Shown: one piece after another, positions 36,542 through 45,679 of the stretch | Numbering within the stretch: the first letter of the stretch is position 1 | Layout: the number at the start of each line of letters is the position of its first letter | Source of the DNA: Salmonirosea aquatica | Lineage (GTDB): Bacteria; Bacteroidota; Bacteroidia; Cytophagales; Spirosomataceae | NCBI RefSeq assembly: GCF_009296315.1 | Contig: NZ_WHLY01000004.1 | Location: 62,001-126,000, forward strand | Length of the DNA stretch: 64,000 nt | Direction: 5' to 3' | The notes under the pieces: generated by a model | Database searches by the model: none | Told to the model about the DNA's origin: nothing | The model's input: the letters and a program-made list of their open reading frames with translations, nothing else | Position numbers and translations under genes: made by a program

Positions 36542-37096
36542 ATGAATACAAGTTACTTAGCCAGCTCGATCAAACAGTTTGAGTATTATAAAATGCTCGG
36601 TGAAAAGGCGATGGCGCACTTGCCCGACGAGGCGCTTTTCTGGCAATACAACGCCGAGAGCAATAGTATAGCAGTGATCGTCAACCACATTGTCGGAAAT
36701 ATGCTCTCGCGTTTTACTGACTTTTTAACGACCGACGGTGAAAAACCCTGGCGAAACCGCGATGCGGAATTTGAGGACCCTTTTTCTAGCCGTGAAGAAA
36801 TCCTATCGCACTGGGGAAAAGGCTGGGCCCAATTGCTAACCACCTTGCGAAACCTTCGCGACGATCAACTGGAAACGATAGTATACATCCGGAATGACGG
36901 CCACACGGTAATGGAGGCGGTCAACCGGCAGCTTGCCCATTACCCTTATCACATCGGGCAGCTCGTTTACATTGCGAAAATGGCCGCTAATGAAAATTGG
37001 GAAAGCCTTTCAATTCCCAGGAACAAATCGGGCGATTACAATACGCGGAAATTCATTCAGGAAAAATCAAGACGACATTTTACGGATGACCTTTGA
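36542..37096 (+). CDS. DUF1572/DinB-like protein
   Basis: A 184-residue helical protein of the DinB superfamily (DUF1572). It starts N-T-S-Y-L-A-S-S-I-K-Q-F-E-Y-Y-K. The metal-binding histidines are in I-V-N-H-I-V-G-N-M and in L-A-H-Y-P-Y-H-I-G-Q, the usual three-His arrangement. The biochemical role is unknown. ATG 36542 was chosen over an upstream in-frame ATG at 36485 since family members start at this point. The gene overlaps the next one by 11 bases. Confidence 0.85.
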   Translation: MNTSYLASSIKQFEYYKMLGEKAMAHLPDEALFWQYNAESNSIAVIVNHIVGNMLSRFTDFLTTDGEKPWRNRDAEFEDPFSSREEILSHWGKGWAQLLTTLRNLRDDQLETIVYIRNDGHTVMEAVNRQLAHYPYHIGQLVYIAKMAANENWESLSIPRNKSGDYNTRKFIQEKSRRHFTDDL

Positions 37097-37415
37097 AAAT
37101 AACTTCATCAATAAAATAGAGCAGGAAAAAGCAATCGCCCAGTTAAAAGAATCAGGGAAAGAATTTGTTATCCTTTTCGGAAACAGCATGCTTTCAGTAG
37201 AAATATATAAGCCGCATTTAACCGACAAACAATCACCGCACGACCGTGATGAATTCTATATGGTTATTTCTGGTGAAGGAAAATTCACATTACAGAATTT
37301 AACCACCAGCTTCAAGCCGGGCGATTTTCTTTATGTCCCAAAATTCGCCGAGCACAGATTTATAGATTTCTCTGATGATTTTATTTGCTGGGTCTTTTTT
37401 ATTGGACAAAAATAG
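37086..37415 (+). CDS. Single-domain cupin protein
   Basis: A 109-residue cupin. Motif 1 is at S-P-H-D-R-D-E-F-Y-M-V-I-S-G-E-G (His and Glu metal ligands), and motif 2 at K-P-G-D-F-L-Y-V-P-K-F-A-E-H-R-F. It begins inside the end of the DUF1572 gene, so the two are co-translated. Its layout matches the broken cupin at 858-1166, but the sequences are not close. Substrate unknown. Confidence 0.85.
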   Translation: MTFENNFINKIEQEKAIAQLKESGKEFVILFGNSMLSVEIYKPHLTDKQSPHDRDEFYMVISGEGKFTLQNLTTSFKPGDFLYVPKFAEHRFIDFSDDFICWVFFIGQK

Positions 37416-37691
37416 CCATATCACCCGAGCTTAGCCTTCCAGTCTTTTTTCATCTGCGCATACAGCCAGCTCATTACTTTCTGCCTGCATCCCAAAGGAA
37501 TGTTAAAAGCATATATATATAATCATTTGTCTTATAATTAGTTAGTCAAAGTGCGTGGCGGATATACGGCAACGGCACGGTACGCCGTCGCGGGACCACC
37601 CCAAATGTGTTAGCCACCCCGGAGTTCAGGAAAGACACGAAACTGCTCGTCTCATTCTTTCATTAGAAGGAGGTGGCTTTCTTTACATGTT
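37416..37691. other. Intergenic, nothing recognised
   Basis: No gene or clear signal, apart from an AT-rich tract near 37500-37540. Confidence 0.35.
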
Positions 37692-37864
37692 ATTGATAGG
37701 TGAATTAAATTGTAAACTCAGCGCAATCCGTCCTTTTCGACCCCGGCGGGGTTGCGTGTATGTAGTGCTTGGTTATCTATAAGCATTTGACCCCATCAGG
37801 GTCACAGCCTGCGGACGACTCAAAGTTTACAACTTTGTTCACTTATCAACAATTCACCTATTAA
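37692..37864. repeat. MITE-like inverted-repeat element
   Basis: The outer arms ATAGGTGAATT (37697-37706 region) and AATTCACCTAT (37851-37861), and an inner pair TTGTAAACT / AGTTTACAA, fold the 170-base stretch on itself. Inside are small GC-rich hairpins GACCCCGGCGGGGT and TGACCCCATCAGGGTCA. There is no gene. The GACCCC..GGGGT hairpin style resembles dispersed repeats I associate with Bacteroidota; copy number cannot be judged from one window. Confidence 0.45.
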
Positions 37865-37899
37865 AAACGGCTCACTTTTAGTCTGCAAAAAAGTTTGTC

Positions 37900-38108
37900 T
37901 CACAGGCCCAGCTTCATGGCGGCGTTGTGTCGGACGACCTGCTGCATGCGGGTGTAGCGGTCGATCATCGTGCGGGTTCGGGGCCTGGCCTGCTGCATGA
38001 TCAGCGAGTCGTCGGCCCCGTTCAATTTAGCAATGGTAACAAAAGAAGCCCGCAGCGAGTGGGCCGAATACCCGGCCCCAGATACGCCTTGGTGATGTGG
38101 GCCACATG
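37900..38108 (-). pseudogene. Tyrosine recombinase C-terminal remnant
   Basis: Reading leftwards from about 38073, the frame gives G-Y-S-A-H-S-L-R-A-S-F-V-T-I-A-K, then R-T-R-T-M-I-D-R-Y-T-R-M-Q-Q-V and stop at 37900-37902. The H-S-L-R box and the Tyr in I-D-R-Y match the active site of phage-type integrases. Upstream, V-A-H-I-T-K-A-Y-L-G continues in another frame, so the gene is both truncated and frameshifted. It marks a lost mobile element in this intergenic region. Confidence 0.65.
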
Positions 38109-38180
38109 CTAACCCGGGATGCGCTGGGAAAGCAGGCTATAGTCAAAGTTAGCAAAGAGTAATCGAAGGTTGTTTTCATA

Positions 38181-38209
38181 TAAGCCCCGGCCAATGCGGC
38201 CGGGGCTTA
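38181..38209. terminator. Strong hairpin, probable terminator
   Basis: A 12-bp perfect stem (TAAGCCCCGGCC and its complement) around a 5-base loop. No intact gene adjoins it on either side, so the transcript it ended may have been the recombinase region or a lost gene. Confidence 0.55.
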
Positions 38210-38900
38210 AAGCTTATTGGACATAAAAGAATATTCACTTACACTTCAACTTACCATCTCAGTCCGCCTGCTATTGCCCCTGAGGATCATACAAATGAAG
38301 GGAATCTTTGAATTGAGCGTAAACGCGCAATTCTCGGGACGACCATTTAAATGTAGCAGCCCCTTGATTTCCCAACAATGGGTAGCAGCGTTTCTGCTTT
38401 ATGAGGTAAGCGGAGTGCCAATGTCAACGGACCCGACGGCCCGTAGAACACGGCGGCTATGCACCGCACCCTGCCCAGCAGGCCGTACGATATAGCGCGG
38501 CGATGAAACCAGGACTGTAAAGCGAAACCGACTTGCGGACGGTATTTCGACGTGCCGTTCGAATAAGGCCTGTAGTGCAAAACCTGTCCACGGTCGTGTG
38601 GTTGGAAGGGGCGTGTCTTACGGCATGACCGCTAACGCTTGGCTTTCCGAAGTGGGGCGTTACCCAAGCCGCTTCCTGTGCCAGGAAACCAAACGTAGAA
38701 CGAAGTTTAAAAAACCTATTACTCACACCCCACCCCACCCTTATGGATACATTTTGTTAGCCACCTTTGCCCTTCTTGTTAGCAACCTTTGCCCTTCTTC
38801 TCGCAACCTGTGGCCGGCCGACGCCTGGTCGCCCTGGTGTCGCGGAATAGAACTGTTGGCCCCACCTCCGACAAAAGCCGCCGATGACTGTTTTACCCCT
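38210..38900. other. Intergenic downstream of the first FtsX permease
   Basis: No gene is supported. A short tandem repeat lies at 38756-38799: two 22-base units, GTTAGCCACCTTTGCCCTTC followed by TT, and the same with one change, then a partial third unit. Confidence 0.4.
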
Positions 38901-41234
38901 TCACTCTGCCTTTAAGACTTTCACAGGTTCAATTTGCCCAGCCCGAATGGTTTGGGACAGGACAGCCAGAAGCCCGACGAGGGCAACCGAGCCAAAGCCC
39001 ACGCTTATGTTTACAAGACCCAAATCAAGAGGACTGCCCATTTCCTGCCTCAGCAAATCACCCCCAAACAAGCCTGCCGGAACGCCAATGAGACCGGCAA
39101 TCAGGATAAGAAGGCCGAAACTTCTGGTAACGGTCCACACCAATTCTGTGCTGGTCGCCCCCAGTACTTTCCGTATACCCAGTTCTTTGGTGCGCGTTTC
39201 TACGCAGTAACTGGCTATGCCTAAAATGCCCAGAGCAGCGATGATCATCACAATCAGGGCAGCTCCCCCAAAAATCTCCATTTCTCCACTGATTTCTCCT
39301 GAATAATGGTAGTCTTTAAAGTTATAAAGATTTGCTGTTTTCTCCGGAAAATGGTCTTTCCATACCGACTGAACGGCCTTGGTCGCTTCCATTTCGGTAT
39401 TGGGTCTTAGCTTGATGGTCAGGGTGGCTATTTCATTGGGCAAATACCGGTAAATCAAAGGGATTGTTTGGCCGATAATCTCGTTGGGCATGATGCCAAT
39501 GACTTGCACAGAGGCAGAGTCCAGCAAGAGGTTTTGCCCCACCAGGGCCTCCGATCGGGATGCCAGTAATTTTGCGGCAGCTTCATTCACCAACACATAC
39601 TGCTCCGTACGCTGGGGCATGTTTTCAGGGAAATTCTGCCCGGCGATCAAGCGGATGCCTTCGGTTTCAATGGTTCGTGGATCAATACCGACGTAATTCA
39701 TTTCCAGGGTTTTACCCTTTAGCGTTACAGAATCCTTACCCATTTTAATGGGCTCAAAGTACCAGTTGGTGGCCAAAGTCGTTTCTACCTGACTCAGCTG
39801 GTCTATCTCGTTTTGCAGGTTTTGATATTTTTCACCTTTCAAATCCAGGGCCAGAACATGGGATGGCACGGCTGAGCGGATGATGGCATTGTTTTTTATA
39901 TCATAATCGGCCACCAGGACAACCAATATCATAAACAGGATGGTCACGGAAAACTGTACGACAATCAAGGCTTTGTAAACAGCGACACCCCGGAACAGCT
40001 TTACATTCTTCAATTTTCGCAAAACCTGTAGGGGCTGAAAGGCTGACAACAGCCAGGCCGGAAATGCCCCTGCGACCAGGCCGGTGATCGCTGCGTAGGC
40101 TGACAGGCACAAAACCAGGGTTATGTCCCAGGAAAATGTCACATCATCCATATCGGGTATGTAGTGGGCCAACACCGTGACACAGGGTACGGTGAACGAC
40201 ATAGCAACCAGGGCGACCAGGGTCGATTCCAGTAGGAATTGACCCACAATTTGTCCTCTTGTTGCGCCTATCGTTTTGCGGACACCTACTTCCTGCGCCC
40301 GGGAGAAAGCACGCGCCAAAGCCAGACTGATATAATTGAAAGCGGCCAGGAGGGTTAGAGATAGAATGATGACCAGCTGGGTTTTTACGTCTTCCCAACT
40401 AACGCCCGCATTGGGGGTATTTTTGATAGCGATTTTTCCAGGGGTGATATCTTCCAGGGGTTGTGCCCGAAATTGGAGATTGCCCTGATCCACTTTCCGG
40501 GTATAGTTCTGGAGCGTTGCATTGAGCTGTGCCAGATTGTCTCCTGATTTCAAACGGGCGTAAATGGCTGCACTCCTGAAGTCCCCCCAATCTTGTGATA
40601 TGGGGCTGATTGCTCCTTTTTTTTCAAGCATTTCAGCAGAACCGATTGAAAGCATCGCCTCGATGGGCAGGTGGGTTTCCAAAGGCGGGTCCTGGATTAT
40701 GCCTCCCACGGTATAGGAACCCAGGTTCTCAAACTGGACCGTCTGTCCCAAGGCATTGGTGTTGCCAAATATCTTTTCCGCTGTTCTTTCGGTTAAGAAC
40801 AGGGAAGTGGGGTTATTGGTAAGGCTTTGTGCATCACCGGATAACAACCTAAAGCCAAAGACATCAAAGAAAGCAGGCTCCGAGAATTTTATGTCAACAG
40901 CCACATTACCTTTGCCGGTTTGCAGGTTATGTTTTCCGGCCAGCCGCACTTTCACCGTCTTTTCAACAAACGAGGCGCTTTCCAATTGGGACGCCAATGG
41001 TAATGGAGCGGTTGCCCATTGGGTTTGTTCCCCCTCGATGGTTTCCTGCGTGAGTATCCGCACGAGTTGATTCAATTCGGGATGGAAATGGTCAGTATCG
41101 TAAGTGGATTTCAGGCCCGTGAAAAGAATGACCCCCACCGCCATACTCAGTGACAGGCTCAGAATATTGACCAATGAGAAAAGTTTGTTTTGCCAGAGTA
41201 TCCGTATGGCGATTTTCAGGTTGTTCTTTACCAT
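38901..41234 (-). CDS. Large FtsX/MacB-type ABC permease
   Basis: A 777-residue membrane protein of the Bacteroidota double-FtsX type. The first membrane helix (S-L-V-N-I-L-S-L-S-L-S-M-A-V-G) is followed by a large periplasmic MacB-like domain. A block of helices with R-A-Q-E-V-G-V-R-K-T-I-G-A-T-R-G follows, then a second periplasmic domain and a C-terminal helix block with R-T-K-E-L-G-I-R-K-V-L-G-A-T, the conserved FtsX cytoplasmic loop. Start M-V-K-N-N-L-K at 41234 is chosen because the upstream open stretch lacks family similarity. No ATPase gene is near, so the partner is unknown. Such permeases extrude peptides or drugs, or transmit envelope signals. Confidence 0.9.
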   Translation of the reverse strand: MVKNNLKIAIRILWQNKLFSLVNILSLSLSMAVGVILFTGLKSTYDTDHFHPELNQLVRILTQETIEGEQTQWATAPLPLASQLESASFVEKTVKVRLAGKHNLQTGKGNVAVDIKFSEPAFFDVFGFRLLSGDAQSLTNNPTSLFLTERTAEKIFGNTNALGQTVQFENLGSYTVGGIIQDPPLETHLPIEAMLSIGSAEMLEKKGAISPISQDWGDFRSAAIYARLKSGDNLAQLNATLQNYTRKVDQGNLQFRAQPLEDITPGKIAIKNTPNAGVSWEDVKTQLVIILSLTLLAAFNYISLALARAFSRAQEVGVRKTIGATRGQIVGQFLLESTLVALVAMSFTVPCVTVLAHYIPDMDDVTFSWDITLVLCLSAYAAITGLVAGAFPAWLLSAFQPLQVLRKLKNVKLFRGVAVYKALIVVQFSVTILFMILVVLVADYDIKNNAIIRSAVPSHVLALDLKGEKYQNLQNEIDQLSQVETTLATNWYFEPIKMGKDSVTLKGKTLEMNYVGIDPRTIETEGIRLIAGQNFPENMPQRTEQYVLVNEAAAKLLASRSEALVGQNLLLDSASVQVIGIMPNEIIGQTIPLIYRYLPNEIATLTIKLRPNTEMEATKAVQSVWKDHFPEKTANLYNFKDYHYSGEISGEMEIFGGAALIVMIIAALGILGIASYCVETRTKELGIRKVLGATSTELVWTVTRSFGLLILIAGLIGVPAGLFGGDLLRQEMGSPLDLGLVNISVGFGSVALVGLLAVLSQTIRAGQIEPVKVLKAE

Positions 41235-41457
41235 GACTCCAAGTGTTGATTTTTTAATGAAAAATAGGCCAAGTACCACCGGGGGATCCCTCTCGATTCT
41301 ATGGGTAACGTTGACGTCAAAATGCAACCAATCAATTGTCAATATCTTACACAGATGTCTATCAAAACCTGTCCGATTCCGGTACACCTGATGGATCGAT
41401 CCGACACAGTCGGGTACATGAATGTCCTACCCACACATGGGACTACGGCACCTGCTT
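41235..41457. other. Leader region of the first FtsX permease
   Basis: No gene seen between the permease start and the end of the permease remnant upstream. The palindromic sites that precede the remnant may once have driven both. Confidence 0.3.
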
Positions 41458-41598
41458 TCAATTCGGTGGGTGTCTGCGGTACGACAGCCCGCATTGCATG
41501 TCCAGCCACAGGAGCCGGCAGCAGGCCATCCCGACCCAAAGCCCCAGGATGTTGAGGATCAGGTTCCGCCGGGCAATCATGAGATAATTCCGATACAC
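41458..41598 (-). pseudogene. FtsX permease N-terminal remnant
   Basis: A 46-codon frame reads V-Y-R-N-Y-L-M-I-A-R-R-N-L-I-L-N then I-L-G-L-W-V-G-M-A-C-C and L-S-Y-R-R-H before a TGA. This matches the start of FtsX permeases (R-N-Y-L-K-I-A-x-R-N-L, then I-N-I-x-G-L-A-x-G-M-A), with parts deleted. It is a relic of a third permease lying between two intact ones on the same strand, 118 bases downstream of a pair of palindromes identical to those before the second permease. Confidence 0.6.
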
Positions 41599-41715
41599 GG
41601 GCAAGGCTTTGGGCTGATGATGAAAAGTGCCTGACGCTCCTCACCCATCAATTCCATGCCAAGAGGCATTGCGTCCTGATATCCAGTGCATTATAAAGCA
41701 AATGTAAGATATTAT

Positions 41716-41751
41716 TGTCCGTTACCGGACATACCTGTCCGCCGGTGGACA
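41716..41751. promoter_or_regulatory. Paired 16-bp palindromes upstream of FtsX remnant
   Basis: TGTCCGTTACCGGACA (41716-41731) and TGTCCGCCGGTGGACA (41736-41751) have centres exactly 20 bp apart. The same two 16-mers with the same spacing occur at 44617-44652. On the minus strand a TTGGCAT-like element lies about 55 bases downstream. The arrangement suggests a dimer-pair binding site for an activator or repressor of the permease genes. Confidence 0.7.
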
Positions 41752-41979
41752 TCGGCAGGCGTGCCGAAGGGGTCAGGCATTGGCATGAGCTAGGGCACCC
41801 GTACGCATTCCTCAAGCAAAGGGCGGACCGCAGTGGACGCTGCGCGGGTCGGGGAGCTGATCCGAAATTTTCAAACGGCGTTTTTTCACGTAAGCCATGG
41901 TGGGCTTGCAACTATGATCGCCGTATCCTTCAATCACAAGAACTGCGTAATTGTCAACCGGGCCAAGCATCCTGGATCA

Positions 41980-44361
41980 CTAGGAGGATACATTCAGGTT
42001 CTCCACCGGATTGGCATTGGCCGCTTTCAGGGTTTGCGACAAAATGGTCGTAAGGCCCAAACCCATCATGATTGCCAGACTTACGGCTACTTCCAGCAGT
42101 CCAATCTCCATACTGTAATGCTGGGTGTTGCCCAACAAGTGGTTGAACAGGAAGTAAACCACGGGGATAGTGATCACGCTGGCGACAACCATCAGAATCA
42201 CGAAATCTTTTGATAACAGCAGGACAAGGCTTTCGGAGGTCGCCCCCATTACTTTTCGGATGCTGATCTCTTTAAGGCGTCTTTTGGTGGTGAAGGTAAC
42301 CATGCCCAACAAGCCCAGGCAGGCCACGGTGATCGCCAGCAGGCCCAGGAAACTCCATAGCTTCATAATTACGATGTAGAAACTGTAAGCATCCCTGACC
42401 TCCTCGGAGAGCAGCCGGGCGGTGAACCGGCCCTGACCGCCGACCTTCTTCCAGAGCCTCTCCATCGCCGTGAGCCCGCCGACTACATCCCTGGTTTCCA
42501 TTTTAAGATTGGCATACCTGAAACTACCGGGATTATATTCAAGATAGAAAGGCCCAATGGCTTCCTTGAGATCGGAGTAGTGGAAATTTTTCAGGATGCC
42601 GGCGATTTGTACCTCCCGTCCGTCCGGCAGGACGAACGACCTGCCCGTGGCGGCCCATGGATTTTTCAATTCCAGCTTTTTGGCAAACTCTTCATTTACC
42701 ACAATGAGCCGCGTATTCTCCGGGGCGTTGGCCGTGAAATTCCTCCCCGCCAGCAGCTCCAGCCCCATGTTTGGAATGAAAGCCTCGTCCACCGACATGG
42801 AGGACGTCTCCACCGAGTCCACCTGATGGGAAATTTTGATGAAGTGTTCCGGAGCGGAGCCCACACCCAGAATATGCGACGAGGCAGATATGCGCTGCAC
42901 GGAGGAAAGTTTCCCGTACTCGTTCTTAAATATCTGGGGATCGACATTCTGCAGCTCCACATCGAGGACGTTCTGCTGTTCGAACCCCAGGTCGTAGCTC
43001 ACTGAGTACTGGTATTGCCGCATCATGATGACCACGGCCATGATGAAGCCCAGCGAAAGCATGAACTGGGTGGCCAGGACGATCTTGCGGAAGTACGAGC
43101 GGCGGCTTGTCTTCAGCTCTTTGCCTTTCAATGCACCGATGGGCGAGATCCTGGAGAAGTAAACCGCCGGGACTACCCCTGCGGCCACCCCCACCAGGAG
43201 GGCGAACAGGAGGAAGCCCGCGAAGGTGGCCAAGGTAGGGGTCAGATCCATGGGGGAGGTTTCCACCATCTGATGCAACAGATCCACCCGTACCAACTCG
43301 AAGACGGGATAGGACAGCACAAGGGCGAGCAAAACGATCAGGGTCGACTCCACGATGAATTGCAGGATGATCTGCTTCTTTTGGCCGCCCATCACCTTCC
43401 TCACCCCGATCTCCTTCATGCGCTCGAGGGATTGTGAAATGGACAGGCTGACGTAATTGGAACAGGCCGGCACCAGGACGATCAGGGTCATCAGGCCCAC
43501 CAGGAAAAGCCCCAGGTACCCCCAATTGGGTCCGATCTGGTCATACAGCTCGGGACCGGGCACAATATCGTCCAGGGCCTGGAGCTTGAAAGAGGCCTTG
43601 TTCTTCTCTTTCCCGTATTTCTGTTCCGCCACTTCGTCCAGGGAACGCTGGATGCTGGCGGGGTCAGTGCCTTGGGAAAGAAGCATGTAGACATAGGAAT
43701 TCGAAAACGATTTCCATCCCCCTTCCCCAGGCAGGGAAGCAGCCCGGGTATGGGACGCCAGGGTGGCGTACGAGGCGATGGCGCCAAACTGCATGTGCGA
43801 GTTTTCCGGTACGTCTTTGAGAATGCCGCTGATCATGAAATCCCCCTCCCCTTCCAGGTGGATGATTTCGCCCATGGCACCATTTCTGCCGAATATCTTA
43901 GTGGCCTCGCTTTCCGTGATGACAAGGCTGTTCGGTTTAGAAAGCGCGGTTGTTCTGTTACCCTCCAATAAAGGGAAGTTAAAGACTTCCAGGAACTCGG
44001 GATCGGCGAAATACCCATACAGGGGAATCTTCTTTTCCCCGTAAACGGCATCCCCTCCCAGGGAACCCTGGATACGGACCACTTTTTCCACGCCCGCAAT
44101 GTCATCCCTGAGCTTTTGGGCCAAGCCCACCGGAGCGGACGCGTAGTGTGGGTTTTCCTCACGGTCGTGCACCTGCGTCGTCACCCGGTGGATCCGGTCT
44201 GTGTGGGGATGGAAATCGTCGTAGCGGGAAAGGAAAACCAGCAGCGCGACGAACAGCAGACTGACCGACATACCCAATGCCAGGCCAATGACGTTCAATA
44301 GGGTGAAGAACCTGTTCTTGGCCAGGTTGCGGAGGGCGGTCTTGATAAAATTCCTGAGCAT
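41980..44361 (-). CDS. Large FtsX/MacB-type ABC permease
   Basis: A 793-residue double-FtsX permease with the same architecture as the first: an N-terminal helix in L-L-N-V-I-G-L-A-L-G-M-S-V-S-L-L-F, a MacB-like periplasmic domain, the loop R-M-K-E-I-G-V-R-K-V-M-G-G, a second periplasmic domain, the loop L-K-E-I-S-I-R-K-V-M-G-A-T and a C-terminal helix block. The two proteins share only family-level similarity, so they are not recent duplicates. ATG 44361 gives the canonical M-L-R-N-F-I-K-T-A-L-R-N-L start. Twin palindromes lie 256 bases upstream. No ATPase gene is nearby. Confidence 0.9.
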   Translation of the reverse strand: MLRNFIKTALRNLAKNRFFTLLNVIGLALGMSVSLLFVALLVFLSRYDDFHPHTDRIHRVTTQVHDREENPHYASAPVGLAQKLRDDIAGVEKVVRIQGSLGGDAVYGEKKIPLYGYFADPEFLEVFNFPLLEGNRTTALSKPNSLVITESEATKIFGRNGAMGEIIHLEGEGDFMISGILKDVPENSHMQFGAIASYATLASHTRAASLPGEGGWKSFSNSYVYMLLSQGTDPASIQRSLDEVAEQKYGKEKNKASFKLQALDDIVPGPELYDQIGPNWGYLGLFLVGLMTLIVLVPACSNYVSLSISQSLERMKEIGVRKVMGGQKKQIILQFIVESTLIVLLALVLSYPVFELVRVDLLHQMVETSPMDLTPTLATFAGFLLFALLVGVAAGVVPAVYFSRISPIGALKGKELKTSRRSYFRKIVLATQFMLSLGFIMAVVIMMRQYQYSVSYDLGFEQQNVLDVELQNVDPQIFKNEYGKLSSVQRISASSHILGVGSAPEHFIKISHQVDSVETSSMSVDEAFIPNMGLELLAGRNFTANAPENTRLIVVNEEFAKKLELKNPWAATGRSFVLPDGREVQIAGILKNFHYSDLKEAIGPFYLEYNPGSFRYANLKMETRDVVGGLTAMERLWKKVGGQGRFTARLLSEEVRDAYSFYIVIMKLWSFLGLLAITVACLGLLGMVTFTTKRRLKEISIRKVMGATSESLVLLLSKDFVILMVVASVITIPVVYFLFNHLLGNTQHYSMEIGLLEVAVSLAIMMGLGLTTILSQTLKAANANPVENLNVSS

Positions 44362-44616
44362 GGGCGAATGAGTGGGTTTGAATGGTAGTGGTGGTAGGCC
44401 TGAATCCCGGTAATTGACTCCACCCAGCCTCCTGGGCAGGATTTCTCCCCGATGGTTGATCAAGTGCTTTGCGACTGGATTTCACCACAAGATGCTGGCT
44501 TTGGCCAACTTGATGACCATTGGATTCTTTGCCATACGTTTTGATCACCAACCTTGTGCCAGAAATGGCTGTGAATTGATTATCAGCCTGTTTTGTATAA
44601 AAAGATAAGTCAACGG
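44362..44616. other. Promoter/leader region of the second permease
   Basis: It contains no gene. On the minus strand TGGCACAAGGTTGGT (44561 down to 44547) has a perfect sigma-54 -24 box and an imperfect -12 box, about 56 bases from the palindromes; this is a weak candidate promoter. Confidence 0.35.
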
Positions 44617-44652
44617 TGTCCGTTACCGGACATTTTTGTCCGCCGGTGGACA
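44617..44652. promoter_or_regulatory. Paired 16-bp palindromes upstream of FtsX permease
   Basis: TGTCCGTTACCGGACA (44617-44632) and TGTCCGCCGGTGGACA (44637-44652), identical in sequence and 20-bp centre spacing to the pair at 41716-41751. Conservation of the 16-mers, while the DNA around them differs, points to a real regulator site. Confidence 0.75.
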
Positions 44653-45313
44653 CCAGACACCAGCCGGGCGAGTTCTTCCGCCCAGGTACCTCCACCTTGA
44701 TACCGATAAGCGGATTATTGCATGCCGGCATCATCGCCTTCCCTGGCACCGTCGTGGGTCATGCCCTGGATGGGGCGGTCTGTTTGAGGGATTTCGCGTG
44801 CCCAACCGGAAACGGAAGCCAATCCTGGCCTGACGCATGTGAAAGTACCAGCGGTTGGTTTGCGCACCAGCAAGGTGAAATTAACTTCGTAGAAGGTGGC
44901 AAGAATGACAAGCCGGCCCCCGTTCGGTAGTCGCCCCTCCGCCCCTTACGTTTATAAGAACCGTGACGAGTCGCTGGGATCGGTTTCGTCCATTGTCCAT
45001 TCCTGAAATGACCCCTTACTCAGCAATCCACTGAACGCGTAGCCAAGGAGCAGATTTTTCAGGGCAGGGCGTCTAGGGGTTCAGGATCTTCCTGAACCTG
45101 CTGACCGGACCCTGGTCCAGGCTGCGAAGGCCGCATTCCGGGGTAGGGGCACGAGCCCTGCCTGCTGGCCCGGCCACGTAGGGCCTTTTGGGCCCTGCCC
45201 GTACCGGCAAAAGGGCCGGAGTGTTGCCACCCGACCTTGCACCGGGCTGCCGCCACCGGATTCGGGAAAGACTCCCAACGCCGGCTACCCACCCCCGGTT
45301 TCTAGCGGGGATG
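44653..45313. other. Intergenic, no supported gene
   Basis: About 660 bases, becoming GC-rich after 45060. Open frames there overlap on several frames and have the Pro/Gly/Arg-rich look of non-coding GC-rich DNA. Confidence 0.4.
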
Positions 45314-45679
45314 TCATTGGGCCATGGCAACACAACTTCCCGCGATCACCTGCAGCCTGCCGTCCATCATCTTCCAAACACGCGTATAGCGAAAGTCACC
45401 GCCGAATGGGATGCCATCGTAGCGGCCCCCCACCTGCGCCCTGACCGAAACGATCGACACGCTGCCCAGGCTCACAACCAGCCGCTCGCCCGTATCCATG
45501 CGGTCAATGGCCAGCTTCCCCGAACGGTGCATCTGCATGTCGGTGGCCTTGTCGACCACCTGCCCGTTGTGGTCGGTGAACAGCAGCTTGTCGTGCAACA
45601 TGCGGTCCAGGCGCCGGCAGTCACCATTTTTCATGGCGTTCACCAGTTGCTCTTCCGCTTCCGTGATGGCATCATTCAT
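45314..45679 (-). CDS. DUF4440 NTF2-like protein
   Basis: A 121-residue cone-fold protein of the NTF2/SnoaL-like superfamily (DUF4440). E-A-E-E-Q-L-V-N-A-M-K-N-G-D forms the first helix, then L-D-R-M-L-H-D-K-L-L-F-T-D, and the final strands F-R-Y-T-R-V-W-K-M-M-D-G-R-L-Q-V-I-A-G carry the typical tail. Members include ketosteroid-isomerase-like enzymes and non-enzymatic binders; no function can be given. No signal peptide, so it is cytoplasmic. Confidence 0.83.
   Translation of the reverse strand: MNDAITEAEEQLVNAMKNGDCRRLDRMLHDKLLFTDHNGQVVDKATDMQMHRSGKLAIDRMDTGERLVVSLGSVSIVSVRAQVGGRYDGIPFGGDFRYTRVWKMMDGRLQVIAGSCVAMAQ

Noticed and set aside
44545-44561. Definite sigma-54 promoter
   Set aside because: The -24 box is perfect but the -12 box lacks the GC doublet at the right distance; left as a weak candidate.
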